Origin: Micromussa lordhowensis
Taxonomy: Eukaryota > Cnidaria > Anthozoa > Scleractinia > Lobophylliidae
DNA: 64,000 nucleotides
Direction of reading: 5' to 3'
Assembly: GCA_964020085.1 (NCBI GenBank)
Contig: OZ026596.1
Location: forward strand, 31,271,522 to 31,335,521
Part shown: piece by piece, positions 33,331 through 44,035 of the stretch
Position numbering within the stretch: the stretch's first letter is position 1
Layout of the letters: every line of letters starts with the position of its first letter
The notes under the pieces: generated by a model
Told to the model about the DNA's origin: nothing
The model's input: only the letters and a program-made list of their open reading frames with translations
The model's database searches: none
Position numbers and translations under genes: made by a program

Positions 33331-33347
<17 letters not shown>

Positions 33348-33467
33348 AAAATAGAAAACAAAATTAAAATAAAAAAGGCGCCAAAAATTCACACGTACGC
33401 TTACCATATTTGTAGAGCATGGTATAATGGCTCATAGCCCATGGTTGCTAAGCCAATGAAAACTCTC

Positions 33468-33489
<22 letters not shown>

Positions 33490-33501
<12 letters not shown>

Positions 33502-33720
33502 TAGGGCATTATTCTCCCGTAATGTCCATGGGCCAATTACGGGCCTGCAAAAGCCAAGCAAAAACCCATATAATAAACAACTTATTAACCTCGAACGTTC
33601 GGTCTTTACGGGAAAATCTCAAACCTCGGCCTTGCTGTATTGACCTTGCTATCGCTCGGTCTCAGCCGAGATTTTCCCGTAAAGACCTCACTCTCGGTTA
33701 ATAAGTAGTTAATATTACAT
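33490..33720. repeat. Fold-back MITE family 1, copy 2
   Basis: Same family as 9694-9970, sharing AGGGCATTATTCTCCCGTAA, CTCGAACGTTCGGTCTTTAC and AAGACCTCACTCTCGGTTAA. Part of the central hairpin is deleted. Confidence 0.75.
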
Positions 33721-34040
33721 GATTGTGCATTACAAGATCAGTTAATAGACTTTCCTTGCACTGCAATGCCACCAAGTTGATGTCAGGGTGGAGACAACTT
33801 TCTCTGCTGACTTCATTCTGGTACCATAATTGTTTTCTCGGATTGAAGGGGAAATATATCATTGGGAAAGGCTATTTTGCAGTTTGTTCTCAACCTGATA
33901 AAAGCATCATTGGAAATCATCGACCAGTTTACCAGGAAAAACAAGAAAGTCACATGGGTATCTAGACAAAGTCTACAATGTTGCCATACTGCAACAAGTG
34001 CTTATTTATTCAGTGACTGTTTGCCAGCTATTACAAGTAA

Positions 34041-34202
34041 TAGACCCTTTGCATAAATGGCGCCTAAATTTGAATAACAATACTTATACATCCTTAGCCT
34101 CGCATGCATGTGAAAAATCCTTTGTCTGAAAACATGAGTACGAGGCTAAGGATGTATAAAGTATGTTATTCAAATTTAGGGGCCATTTATGCAAAGGGTC
34201 TA
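34041..34202. repeat. Palindromic MITE
   Basis: AGACCCTTTGCATAAATGG and its complement form the ends, followed inward by CTAAATTTGAATAACA and CTTAGCCTCG in inverted copies. Arms are about 75 bp with few mismatches. Confidence 0.8.
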
Positions 34203-34640
34203 TGGTGGTCTCCCTATAAGTGGTACTATTTGAAGAAGTGGAATTAGTTTTATTAAGGAAATTATTTAAGCCAAGTCATATCAGCACCCATCATTCCAAT
34301 TTTCTAAGAGAGATTAGTCTTGAGAAAGAGTTTTCCCAGTTACTGACATTTCAGTAATCTGAGGATGTATAATCACGGGTAACTTTTCATGCACTAAATG
34401 AATTATTGACAGCTGCACCTGGCCAGATGACTTTTTCTACACTGGCAGAAGTCGAACCCATCCAGCCATAGGTAAGTGTGACTGGGGACTTATGGCGATA
34501 TGACAAACTTGGCTTACATCAGTTACCAACAAAAGCATTGTTCCAAACTATTCAAAAACTATAATATAGCACATTAATTCGGCATTGACATATTAAAAAT
34601 TATCGAGTCATTATTTTCTAATTCACGGGTAATGTTGTCA

Positions 34641-35441
34641 TTAATTCATAGCCTCTGTCCAGTTTGGCCAATAAGCATCCTCTAGATAAGACTGCCCACC
34701 CTTTCCTTTAATGTCTTTTTCCCACTGCGCTTCACACTTCTTATACAAGAACATTGCAGCTCTAGCATCTTCAACCGAACTGTGTTCGTTCAACTGAATG
34801 TCCCACTTCAACAACTGTCTAGCCAGACGTTTTAGTGAAGGCGTAGAGTTCCGGGGGAACCCGGCTAAGGCGCGCAAGGGTATATGTTTTGATGTGTCCC
34901 TGATGAGATCGGAGGGGTGTCTCAACTTGAGTACTTTCAAATCAAACTGTAAAGCATGCCCTACAAGTGTGCGTTTTTTGATGAGCCGTTTGACTTTCTT
35001 TCTTGCTGAGCGAAAGGTTATCGCGTTGTTCATGTGTTTGGGACGAATACCACTCCACTGTGTTCTATAATCCGTAATGGGCTTGTCGGGTTTAACGTAT
35101 ACGTCGTACATAACCTCACCATCATGGTTCACAATGCTGCATCTCGCCAAAGCACTTGTCTTTTCGTCACCGACGCCAACCATTTCGCAGTCTAAAGCAA
35201 CAGGAGGCATTGTTTTCGACTTGTTGAATTCGTTCTTCCCTGTAATAACAGTAGGTTTTAAGTTGTCTCCTTCACTTTCAACACAAAAGGAATCGTTTGA
35301 AGAACAAGTAGACATGTCCGCGGAAATTCTATCAAAGTTATCGCGGCTTTGTTCGATGTGTAATTTGTTCATATCCGTTCGCTGGCGGATATTTCTTCCT
35401 TTTCTCTTCCAAAGAAAAAGCTCAGGATCTGACAGCTCCAT
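34641..35441 (-). CDS. AEN/ISG20-like DEDDh 3'-5' exonuclease, 266 aa
   Basis: One exon. The exonuclease domain starts at residue 80: Exo I ALDCEMVG with D84 and E86, DYRTQWSGI at 124-132, Exo II GHALQFDL with D167, and Exo III HSSVEDA with H220 and D225. These are the five DEDDh catalytic residues, so the enzyme should be active. The DYRTxWSGI block and the HSSVEDA box place it with the AEN, ISG20 and REXO4 group of RNA/DNA exonucleases; AEN or ISG20 is the closer match. The first 75 residues are basic, serine-rich and unlike anything I recognise. A possible 5' UTR splice acceptor (TACAG) lies just upstream of the ATG. Vertebrate members work in interferon response or DNA-damage apoptosis; the coral role is unknown. 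Confidence 0.85.
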   Translation of the reverse strand: MELSDPELFLWKRKGRNIRQRTDMNKLHIEQSRDNFDRISADMSTCSSNDSFCVESEGDNLKPTVITGKNEFNKSKTMPPVALDCEMVGVGDEKTSALARCSIVNHDGEVMYDVYVKPDKPITDYRTQWSGIRPKHMNNAITFRSARKKVKRLIKKRTLVGHALQFDLKVLKLRHPSDLIRDTSKHIPLRALAGFPRNSTPSLKRLARQLLKWDIQLNEHSSVEDARAAMFLYKKCEAQWEKDIKGKGGQSYLEDAYWPNWTEAMN

Positions 35442-35789
35442 TTGATTGTCCTCTGTACAACAAAAAAGTGAAAAACTAAGCCCAAATTTAAAGAAACCGG
35501 CAAATTGTTATGTCGCCACGTGGTGCAATCCGGACGCCATTTTTGTTGTTGCGCAACGGGAAGGACTGGTTTCGAGCTGCGGTGCATTCTGGTCGCCTTT
35601 GTTTCTGGATGGGGTGGGGGGGGGGGGGGAGAAGGGGGAATGAACAAATTGACGTCAGTTTTCATGCATCTGTCCTGTTATTGCTCACGATTTCCGTCAC
35701 AACATTGATCCGCATTTCCACTTGGCTTTGTTTTTGCACTAAGATTTCTTTTTTACGATAAACAAAATTGTCCACTCTCGCTCGTTGAC

Positions 35790-35852
35790 GCAAGGCTTTG
35801 GCCACTGATTTAGTACCGTTTTACCAGCCCCTGCACAGATGATCTTCATGAC
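35790..35852 (-). pseudogene. Sulfotransferase-like gene, N-terminal relic
   Basis: It starts with the family N-terminus MKIICAGAGKT and then loses frame through a missing base before the rest of the P-loop. Similarity ends within about 20 codons. The GAGKT form of the loop is the one found in the copy at 55103. The remainder of this copy is absent. Confidence 0.7.
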
Positions 35853-35966
35853 TAAAGCGACAAAAAGGGAAGTCCTTGACAGATGTGAAGCCGTCAATTT
35901 ATTACCAGTCGTTGTTTTAATCTTTAATCTTTAGTGTGACTCGCTAGGGTCACGAGAACGTCGGAC

Positions 35967-36115
35967 GCCCTGTTTACAAGGAGGCAGGGTTACCCTAGCA
36001 AGAGGGTTAACCTAGCACTGCCACATTTATTTCTTTATGGGCGTGTTTATTTACAAGGCAGGCAGGGTTACCCTTGCGCTATTCCCTAGCGTTGTAGGGT
36101 AACATTGTGCTTGTA
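35967..36115. repeat. Decayed relative of the Harbinger-like element
   Basis: It begins GCCCTGTTTACAAGGAGGCA and ends near GCTTGTAAACATGGGC, with AGGGTTACCCTAGC motifs inside. It is shorter and more diverged than 28813-29349. Confidence 0.6.
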
Positions 36116-36464
36116 AACATGGGCTAGCGTACACTCATTTACATTTATCATGTTCATTTTGCAAGCTGAGAATTTTGCATAACTTCACTGTTATGTCACG
36201 GTCGACCGAGGAATAGGCTTGTTAGTTCTCTATCGCTTGTCTCGATGACTCCCAATGCTATATCTTTCCTTTATATGAAAACAAAAGAGTTAAGGTATAC
36301 CGCTTTATTAAGTTTTTTTTTTTCATTTCATTCTTATACTTTCGTGACTGTATTGTAATGTTATTGTTATGACTTTGACGTTACGCTCAGTGATTTAAAA
36401 AAGCCAAAATCAAGGTACTTCAAAAATTACAAGAAGTAAAGCAATTGCCAAAACACCTCTCTGC

Positions 36465-36705
36465 ATTTCCCTTTTCACCTGCTGGCCATACCTGGTCTCC
36501 GGAAGTGTACCAATAAGATCACCTTTGACATTTTCATGTGGGGACGCGCAACAGTGGAGACCTCGCACTCCAAGAAATCACACAATGGCTTCCATCCTTG
36601 TTTTACGTTGAACACCAGCAGCTTGTCAGCGGGAACAATGGACTTTACACAGGTCGTTGTGCATACGATATCGCTTTCGATACGATATCCCTCTAATGTT
36701 GACTC
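36465..36705 (-). pseudogene. Sulfotransferase-like gene, C-terminal relic
   Basis: It encodes the family block KSIVPADKLLV, NVKQGWKPLCDFLECEV and GQQVKRE, but with at least two frameshifts (near 36660 and 36545). The N-terminal two thirds are missing. Its left flank joins directly to sequence resembling the upstream region of the other copies (compare 36715-36830 with 48255-48380). Confidence 0.8.
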
Positions 36706-37112
36706 ACTAGAATCACGAAAACACCTCGTAGATCACATTTGCATTCATTACGTTCATGTGCGTACGTTTACAAATGCTACACAACTCCCCTCTTATGTGA
36801 TAGTCGACAGAAAGATAGACATGTTTTGGCCAATCTGTTTGTACTATACTATAAGGGTCTATAAGGTCATCAAACGTATAACGTGCACCCAGGTTTTGAA
36901 TTGAAAGCACCAGATTCACGCTGAGGTCAGGTGACAAGTGCATCATATTAAATCACTCTCACTATTAAGACCGCACAAAGATTTTCTTTGACATGTAAGC
37001 GATAAATTTAGTACCTAAATCTTTCTTTTTCTTTTATTTGAAAGAAAATGATTGGGGTAATACCGCTTTATTAAGTTCACTTTTATTCTGTATATTTTCG
37101 TGACTGAATTGT

Positions 37113-37939
37113 GACATGGCCCCGGGGGGGATACTCCCTATAATGGCCTAGACGGGGAGGCTCCGCCCGAAAGGGGTACCAATTCGGGCTTCAGGTATAT
37201 AATAGAGTAGGGATTTCACACGTTGAGGAATAAAAAAGGGTAGGGAAATGGGTCATTTAGGTATTTACAAGGGCCTTTAATTAAAATATTTCGAATAGAC
37301 GCACTTATGGCTGTATCAGTTTATTTATTAAGCACTACAGAGAAGAGCACTAGTTGAACATATATAATGTGTGTTATATACCTACGACCCATCTACGTGT
37401 AACCCACTGAAATTGAAACTTGCTCCCTAAGGCATCAGCAGAGATTTTCTTTTTACTTCTTACGATGCATTACTTTCTTGTAAAAGTAGTACAATCATGT
37501 TTTATTGACCTATTGCATTTTGAGATTTCGTTTTGTTCACGTTAACGTTCGTTAAAAAGTACGTACCTATAAAGATAAAGAAGACACTGGAATGGTTTTA
37601 TGAAGGTCACAAAAAAAGCAATCGCTGTTTGTGCGCCTGATGTCCGGAGTAACTTGACTCCCGCCCACAACGTGAACTGAATAAATAACACTTGTTTGCT
37701 AAACATTTCTTCCGGTAATGCCTGATTTCTCCCGTAATATTGTTCATTAGCTTCATTCCAAGGGCTTAGAAAGGGGGTGCAGTGTTGTAAAGTAGATATG
37801 TGAAAGGGGTACCTTTTCTCAATAAAAGGTATATAAAAGGGTACCTTTTCTGCCGAAATGGTATATAAAAGGGTAAGGGGTTGGAGCCTCCCCGTATTAA
37901 ACTTTGTTAAGTGCTCCCCCCCCCCCCGGAGGACATGGC
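37113..37939. mobile_element. hAT-like non-autonomous element with 8-bp duplication GACATGGC
   Basis: GACATGGC occurs at 37113-37120 and 37932-37939. The enclosed sequence begins CCCGGGGGGGATACTCCC and ends in a C-run plus CGGAG, a rough inverted match. Internal repeats of GGTATATAAAAGGGTA lie near the right end. An 8-bp duplication fits hAT, but the termini are unusual and no transposase is present. Confidence 0.5.
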
Positions 37940-38234
37940 ATTTCGGCATCTGCATTAAACAGAATATCTCCGATCCTAGGGAAGCCAGAGCGATCATTGT
38001 CATTGAATTGTAATGGGTATATAGGCACGATTTGTGGCCAAATTCGATTCTTTGAGACCAACATTTGTTGATTCACTTTAATTCCGTGCTAAATGAAGAC
38101 GAGAGTCTTTGTCCATTTGTTTTTACTGTGCTATATTGTCATCGCAGAAACCCTATTGACAGCACCCGATAACAAGAGACGAGGTCTCGTGACAAGTGTC
38201 CCATTTCTCTGAAGTTCTTTAATCAACGATCAAC

Positions 38235-39127
38235 GATCTTGAGATTAAATTAGGGAATGAGACACTTGGTTTTAAATATGCTGATGATTGCACGATTGTT
38301 GCTCCCGTATATTATGATATGGATCATTCTACAGACTTAATAAATCAGTTTGTAAGGTGGGCAGGCCAAAATAGAATGAATTCGAATTCAACAAAATGTA
38401 AAGAGCTTATTATGCATAAAAAGGGATACACTGCCGAGGCCTACAATAGTATCTTAGACATACCACGGACTAGTGAAGTCACCATTCTAGGACTCACATT
38501 TCAGCCGAACTGCAAATTCAGCACTCACCTTAAAGAAAAGTTACGTAAAGCTAACAAATGCTTATATGTCATCAGATGCCTGCGAAAAGAAGGCTGTAGC
38601 CAGGAGGAAGTAGACCATTTATTCTCATCCATAGTTCTACCTAATATTACTTATGCTTTATCTGTGTATGGGGCCTCTGAATCAGACCTAACTATAGCCC
38701 AGCAGGTTTTAGACCGATGTTTTAAACGCAGATATATATCCAAGAAATTAGAGATAAGTGAACTACTTAAAGTGCAAGATCACAGAATCTGTAGGAAGGT
38801 TTTTAGGATCCCGAACCACCCTCTTAGAACTAATTTCCCTGAGACCAAGACTGTAAGATACAACTTAAGGAATAAATCTCCCGCAATGCCTGCCATTTAC
38901 ACGGACCGTTTTAAGAATACTTTTTTTAATAGACTTGTTTTTAAATATAATGTAGCTTTGTAAATAGTGTACTTCTTGTATTTGATTTTTGCATTTATTT
39001 CTATTTACACATTAATCTTATTTAGAGGCATACTTATGTAAATAGCCCACTATTATTATTATATTTTAATGTAACATAAGATATGTCATTTTATCTTTTG
39101 AACAATAAAGACACTATTATTATTATT
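38235..39127 (+). mobile_element. 5'-truncated non-LTR retrotransposon: RT C-terminal half
   Basis: Starting near 38235 an open frame reads GFKYADDCTIV, the catalytic YADD box of the reverse transcriptase, then the thumb region (TILGLTFQPNCKFSTHLKEK, LPNITYALSVYG) and stops at 38963. The 3' tail ends in TTATTATTA repeats flanked by GACACTATTA on both sides. The open frame suggests a young copy. It lies just downstream of the frameshifted sulfotransferase copy. Confidence 0.8.
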
Positions 39128-39438
39128 AGACACTATTAATCCTAAGAAAGCCAGAGCTATCAAAGCGATTTTGGTTAAATTTGCTTCCTTCAGACCAAAA
39201 TTTGATGATCCTTTGAAGGAGAAAACAGTTCACATTACCGTTTAAGCCGGAGAAAAATCAAAAAATCAAAATCAATTTAAAAAATTAACGTTTGATTTAA
39301 TTAGCCTTAAAGGTTTTAGACAGTCTTCTATACGAACTTGACCACACAAAAAAGGAGTAAATTTTCACAACGCAGTATAACTATCGAGTTGAATCTCAAA
39401 ACAAACCAAAAAGTATTGTTATTACTCTGAGGTTATGC

Positions 39439-40168
39439 TCAGTGATTCAAGAAGATGGCCAGAAATACTCCTACAATACCTACAAGAAAAAGGCACATTT
39501 TTAAAACGCCACTCCGAAATTCCCGATTCACCTGCCGGCCATATCGTCCCTTCAGGATCATCTTAGTTAATTCAGCTTGGATATTTTCATGTGGAAAGGC
39601 AACAGTGGGGACCTCGCACTCCAAGAAATCACACAATGGCTTCCATCCTTGTTTTACGTTGTACACCAGCCGTTTGTCAGCGGGAACAATGGACTTTACA
39701 CGGTGGTTGTGGATACGATATCGCTTTCTTAAAACATAGGAGGACTTGGTGTTACAAGATCCACCGGCGGCATTCAAAGTACGAATCAACAACGTAATCC
39801 ATTTTCCTCACTGTTGGCGAGAACAAGGACGCAATATTGGATCGCATAGCAAAGTATGAATCCAATTGACGCACAACACTTGCTATCCACGAGTCTTCCT
39901 CTCTCACGCTCAATATCACTTTGCAGTCAGGAAAAGCTTCCAGAATTTCCTCGTAGAAGACGTTTCCAGGCATGTCGACGCATACATCAGCATTCTGGTA
40001 AACTCGCTTCACATCAGGTTTGGCGCCATTTTGAAAAACATCAACCCAGTGATCAACAAAGTCAAACGTTTGCTCTTGCCAGTCGAACACTGTAAACCCA
40101 AGGTACCGCAAGGCTTTGGTGATTGATTTAGTGCCCGTTTTTCCATATCCTGCACAGATGATCTTCAT
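39439..40168 (-). pseudogene. Sulfotransferase-like copy S1, disrupted by a 2-bp deletion
   Basis: The N-terminal part (40168 down to about 39778) has the family start MKIICAGYGKTGTKSI and the SVREEDSW box. Near 39775 one codon between F and NAA in the intact copies is reduced to a single base, shifting the frame to an early stop. The rest (RIHNHRVKSIVPADKRLVYN to the C-terminal membrane segment LFLVGIVGVFLAIFLNH) is open in the next frame and ends at 39439. Apart from this lesion it is well preserved, so the break is recent or an assembly error. Its 5' half and upstream sequence resemble S4, its C-terminus S2/S3. Confidence 0.8.
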
Positions 40169-40671
40169 GAGTAAAGCTACAAAAAGTCACCTGCTCCACT
40201 GCTGAGATATCAATTTTTCTGTCGTTGTTTTTCGTCCAACGGGCGCACTAATCCAACCGTGAAAGGAGTAGATAGACCATATTTACATTTCTGATAAAAT
40301 TCATTTACGTATATGTTTGTAAATATTACATACCTGCCATGTTATGTCACGGACGACTGAAGGATAGACTTGTTTGTTTAATCTCGCTTGTTTTTTGTTT
40401 TTGTTTTTTTTTTTCAGTTTTTTTTACTATGCTATAACGTCATCGCCCAAATCCTTTTGAGAACACCAGATTAACATGTAACAAGTGGCTTTTGCTCAGT
40501 AAATTCAAGTGAAAATACTCGTTTGAACGCAGCCATTAGCTGAAAAGTTTAAGAAATGACTCGTTTGGGGCTTAAATAGGGTATCAATTTTCGTTTCCTT
40601 CATCCTTAAATACGGTCAGGGTTTAAGACCCTTTACGGCACACACCTCAGTATCCGAAATTTATGCTAAGG

Positions 40672-40980
40672 AGGCAGCGTGGCCTAGTGGTTAGGGTGCC
40701 GGACTTGAAATCCGGAGGTCACGGGTTCAAGTCCCCCTCTGACCACTTAGCTGGAGTTGTTTCTCGGGGGACCCTAGTTCAACTCCTCGGTCATGCTTGT
40801 AAATAGCCAACTGGTCTGCCACCCACCAGTTGGGATTTTTAAGCCTGTTATGTTCATTTGAAATATTTGTTTCCTTCAGTTTGAGTGGCATGTCTGTGAA
40901 CTAGCTTGGTGTAGCTAAGTGCATGACCACCGTATAAACATACATTTGACATTTTGACATTTTGACATTTGAAATCGCAT
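40672..40980 (+). mobile_element. tRNA-derived SINE
   Basis: The head GTGGCCTAGTGGTTAGGGTG (A box) and GGGTTCAAGTCCC (B box) form a tRNA-like region with a CCGGACTTGAAATCCGG hairpin. A non-tRNA body follows, ending in repeated ATTTTGAC units (40952-40978). The inverse copy is at 20736-20945. The long 3' body and repeated tail mark it as a SINE rather than a tRNA gene. Confidence 0.7.
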
Positions 40981-41124
40981 TTTCTTGCCTTTATCACGCG
41001 CTGAATACTTTGTTTAGTTTTAGGTGCTCTAGGGCTCTGTTTTTGCAGTTCTTGTAACGGAGGTCACATCATTGTGTTCCTTTTCCTTAAAAAGCAAATT
41101 GAAGAATGACTACTCCCATAAAAC

Positions 41125-42430
41125 GCGGCAATTCAAGTCCAACGCTGTTTACAAAGGATCGATGACGCCTTACAAGTGCTAACAAAGTCATCCTGGACGG
41201 ATGGACAGATGATAAAGATGCCATTCCTGCAGCAGGAGAAAAGGGGAGTTATTCTAAAGTCGCTCAGATATGACATGCTGAGGCGGATCCATGCGTACCA
41301 CATTGGCGTGGAAGAGTGCCTACGACGAGCAAGAGAGTGCGTGAATTGGCCAGCCATGTCCAGTGAAGTGAAAGATTTCCCTCTGAAGTGCGACATTTGC
41401 CGCTCGGTTGACAACAAACAGCAAAAGGAAACCTTCATGCCCCATGACCTCCCTGACCGTCCATGGGCCAAAGAGAGACTTGATTTGTTCCAGTTCAACA
41501 ATAACAACTGCCTGATAGTCGTGGATTATTTCTCTGTGTTCTGGGAAATCGATCCCCTAGAAAACACTAAAGTCAGTCACGCAATCAGAAAGATGACGAT
41601 GCAGTTTGCCCGATATGGTATTCCCAATATCTGTGTTTCCGACAATTGCCCGCAGTGTACAACCCACGAGTACAAAACGTTCAGCAGGCCATGAACATTT
41701 GAACTGGTCACGACGTCCCCCCAGATACCCCATGGGCAATGGAAAAGTTGAGAATACGTTGGAGCAGCTAAGCGACTGATGAGAAAGGCAAAGAAGAATT
41801 CCTCCGATGCTTACCTTAACTCGACTAGCCCAATTCTCCGATACAAGGATTAGATGCCAGTCCAGTGCAGCGACTGATGAACCGCCGAACGAAAACTCTC
41901 CTGCCAATGACAAAACATCTGCTGGTTCCAGAAATAACCGTTGGCCAACACCAGAGGATTGTGAACAACAAGCAACGTCAGGCCAAATACTACAATCACG
42001 GGGGCTCATGATCTCTCTGCATTGAAGTCCGGAGATGTTGTCAGAGTTAATCTCTCTCCTGACAGCCTAAAACAGGAAGACTTGCGAAAGGCACAAGTCA
42101 AGGCGAAGGTCGAGGTGCGAAGCTACGAGGTAGTAACAGAGGACGGCCTGAGATTTCGACGCAACCGCGTCCACCTAGGAAAATCGAAGGAAGCATTCAG
42201 CACTTGCCAACCGACGAGGGAGCTGTCCTTTGGCTGCGTCACTACACCTTCAACAGGCACACACCTGGATTCTGCCACCCCGCCTCTCGATCCCGTCGCA
42301 GATGAGTCTTCAGGCAGCCCAACCTCTCCCACACCTGCGTCAGATCAACCTGGAAACTCCCAAGGGTCAGTTATCCCACCGCCAAATGACGGCCTTTACC
42401 GGACCAGATTCGGCCGTGAGGTGAGATGAC
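41125..42430 (+). mobile_element. Gypsy-type LTR retrotransposon remnant (integrase region)
   Basis: The frame 41176-41694 has an H2C2 zinc-binding module (RRIHAYHIGVEECLRRAREC, then CDICRSV) and the start of an integrase core (LIVVDYFSVFWEID, then ARYGIPNICVSDN), giving both expected aspartates. Frameshifts follow around 41695-42020. A second frame 42022-42429 contains the segment downstream of integrase (SGDVVRVNLSP, RFRRNRVHL) and a proline-rich tail. No LTRs are seen and it is inactive. Confidence 0.8.
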
Positions 42431-42758
42431 CAAAGCACCTTGGGGACTGTGTTTAGATAAAGATTAAACACTGCGTGATTTTGATATGCCATGGCTAAGA
42501 CAGATACTGTTTGATTTCAGAAAGACAGCTTAGATTAGTCGTTTTGTTTCAGGTTTGTTGTTCCATGTAAACTTAAAGGAGGAAAGATGCACCAATAGGA
42601 TTAGAATACAGATCAAATTACGCAAGCTGATCTCGCCTGGGCACTGGGCATTGTACAATCGTAAAGCAGCGTGAATAATCTGATCATAACTGTGTGTCTT
42701 GGTTCCCCTAATCTCGAGGCTTATTACACATGGTATTTCGGCACTTGCATTGAACAGA

Positions 42759-42935
42759 ATATGGTTGCGTTCCTTTGTTGTGATCCGGATCCGGATCAGT
42801 GATCCAAGATCACTCGGATCATGGTACATCAAAGAAACCGATAGTGGATTTATCGGCTCCTTTGATGTACCATGATCTGTGTGATCTCGGATCACTGATC
42901 CCGATCCGGATCACTCCAAAGGAACGCACCCATAT
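42759..42935. repeat. Palindromic MITE in duplicated spacer, ATAT duplication
   Basis: Ends GGTTGCGTTCCTTTG and inverse CAAAGGAACGCACCC; inner arms GATCCGGATCAGTGATCC and GGATCACTGATCCCGATCC. ATAT flanks both sides. The paralogous spacer at 37935-38165 lacks it, giving an empty site. A partial copy is nested at 12868-12913. Confidence 0.75.
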
Positions 42936-43329
42936 CTGATCCTAAGGAAGACAGAGCGATCATACATTGAATTGTAATGGGTTTTTTACCACCAAGAGAT
43001 AATTTCTTGCTTTTACGCACGATTTGTGGGTAAATTCGATTCCTTGAGACCAGCATTTGTTGATTCACTTTAATTGCGTGATTAATAAAGACGAGAGCCT
43101 TTGTCCATGTTTTTACTGTGCTATATTGTCATCGCAGAAACCCTATTGACAGCACAGGTTACACAGCACAATTTGAAACTACATTGAGAAATAAATGTTA
43201 CTGCAAGTCTTGGAACGTGCAGAAAGATAAATCACTGCGTAAAATATGTCACTATCAACAGAATGTGCCGCAGCATTACTTGCACTGTCACGCAATAAAA
43301 AATGATCAATAAATTAGGCCAAGAATCTG

Positions 43330-43900
43330 GGATATGATAGATGATTGACATATATATAGACAACCTCGCCAAGATTTAGGTCTGTGCGGTTTTAATTTTT
43401 CGTGCGTTAATGGGAAAAGTGTTTCACCCAAATTTTAAAATTTTTTCGAGGGTCACCAACATGACGGCCGTAAAGTAACAAAAACATCTGTAACTGAGTT
43501 TTGTTATTGAAATGAAAATTATTACTCTAGAGTTTCGACATATTGAAAGTGATAATTCTTCTACTGCAAGAACTGATCTTAAGAACTGACCTAACCTACG
43601 CGAGAGCTTGTCGGGCCGCCATCACCATTTATCAATTTTTTGACTAAATAATTATTATAAATTCTGTTCAAAACGAGTGTAAGTTTTAAAACAGTGTATC
43701 AACATTCGTACCATCCTCAGTTTAATTATTTTTATTTTGTATTCGGAATGTTCTTTTAGAGTTCACAATTAGCTAATATCTCGCTAAACATTCTGACACT
43801 TAATAGATTCGTTCATTTTAACGTCACGCAACGCATGGAAAACGCCTAGCCTTCAGAAGAATTGGTAGTTTTTAATTTTGGAAAACGATGACGTCACATG
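43330..43900. repeat. Dispersed repeat family 2, copy 1
   Basis: Segments here recur in inverse at 53940-54370 (CATGACGGCC... versus GGCCGCCATGTTGG; GTTTTGTTATTGAAATG region; TTTTGGAAAACGATGACGTCA) and partly at 60115-60235 and 62985-63115 (AAATTTATAGA/TCTATAAATTT, TCGCCAAG). It is AT-rich and non-coding. Confidence 0.55.
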
Positions 43901-44035
43901 AACTTAAACCATACAGAAAAATTGAGCGAATTCTCATAATGCAGTATAACTATCGAGTTGAATCTCAAAACAAACCAAAGAGTACGAGTGACTGGGATTA
44001 GCAAAGATGTCATTGTTATTACTCAGAGGTTAGGC

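Noticed and set aside
39455..39739. Plus-strand open frames of about 94 codons repeated at each sulfotransferase gene (also 44052, 49183, 55119)
   Set aside because: These are antisense shadows of the conserved C-terminal coding region, preserved because the sense strand is conserved.
40672..40745. A tRNA gene (UGA anticodon-like loop)
   Set aside because: The A box, B box and an anticodon-like hairpin are present, but the variable arm is short for tRNA-Ser and a long non-tRNA body with a repeated tail follows. The same body occurs in inverse at 20736-20945, so it is a SINE.
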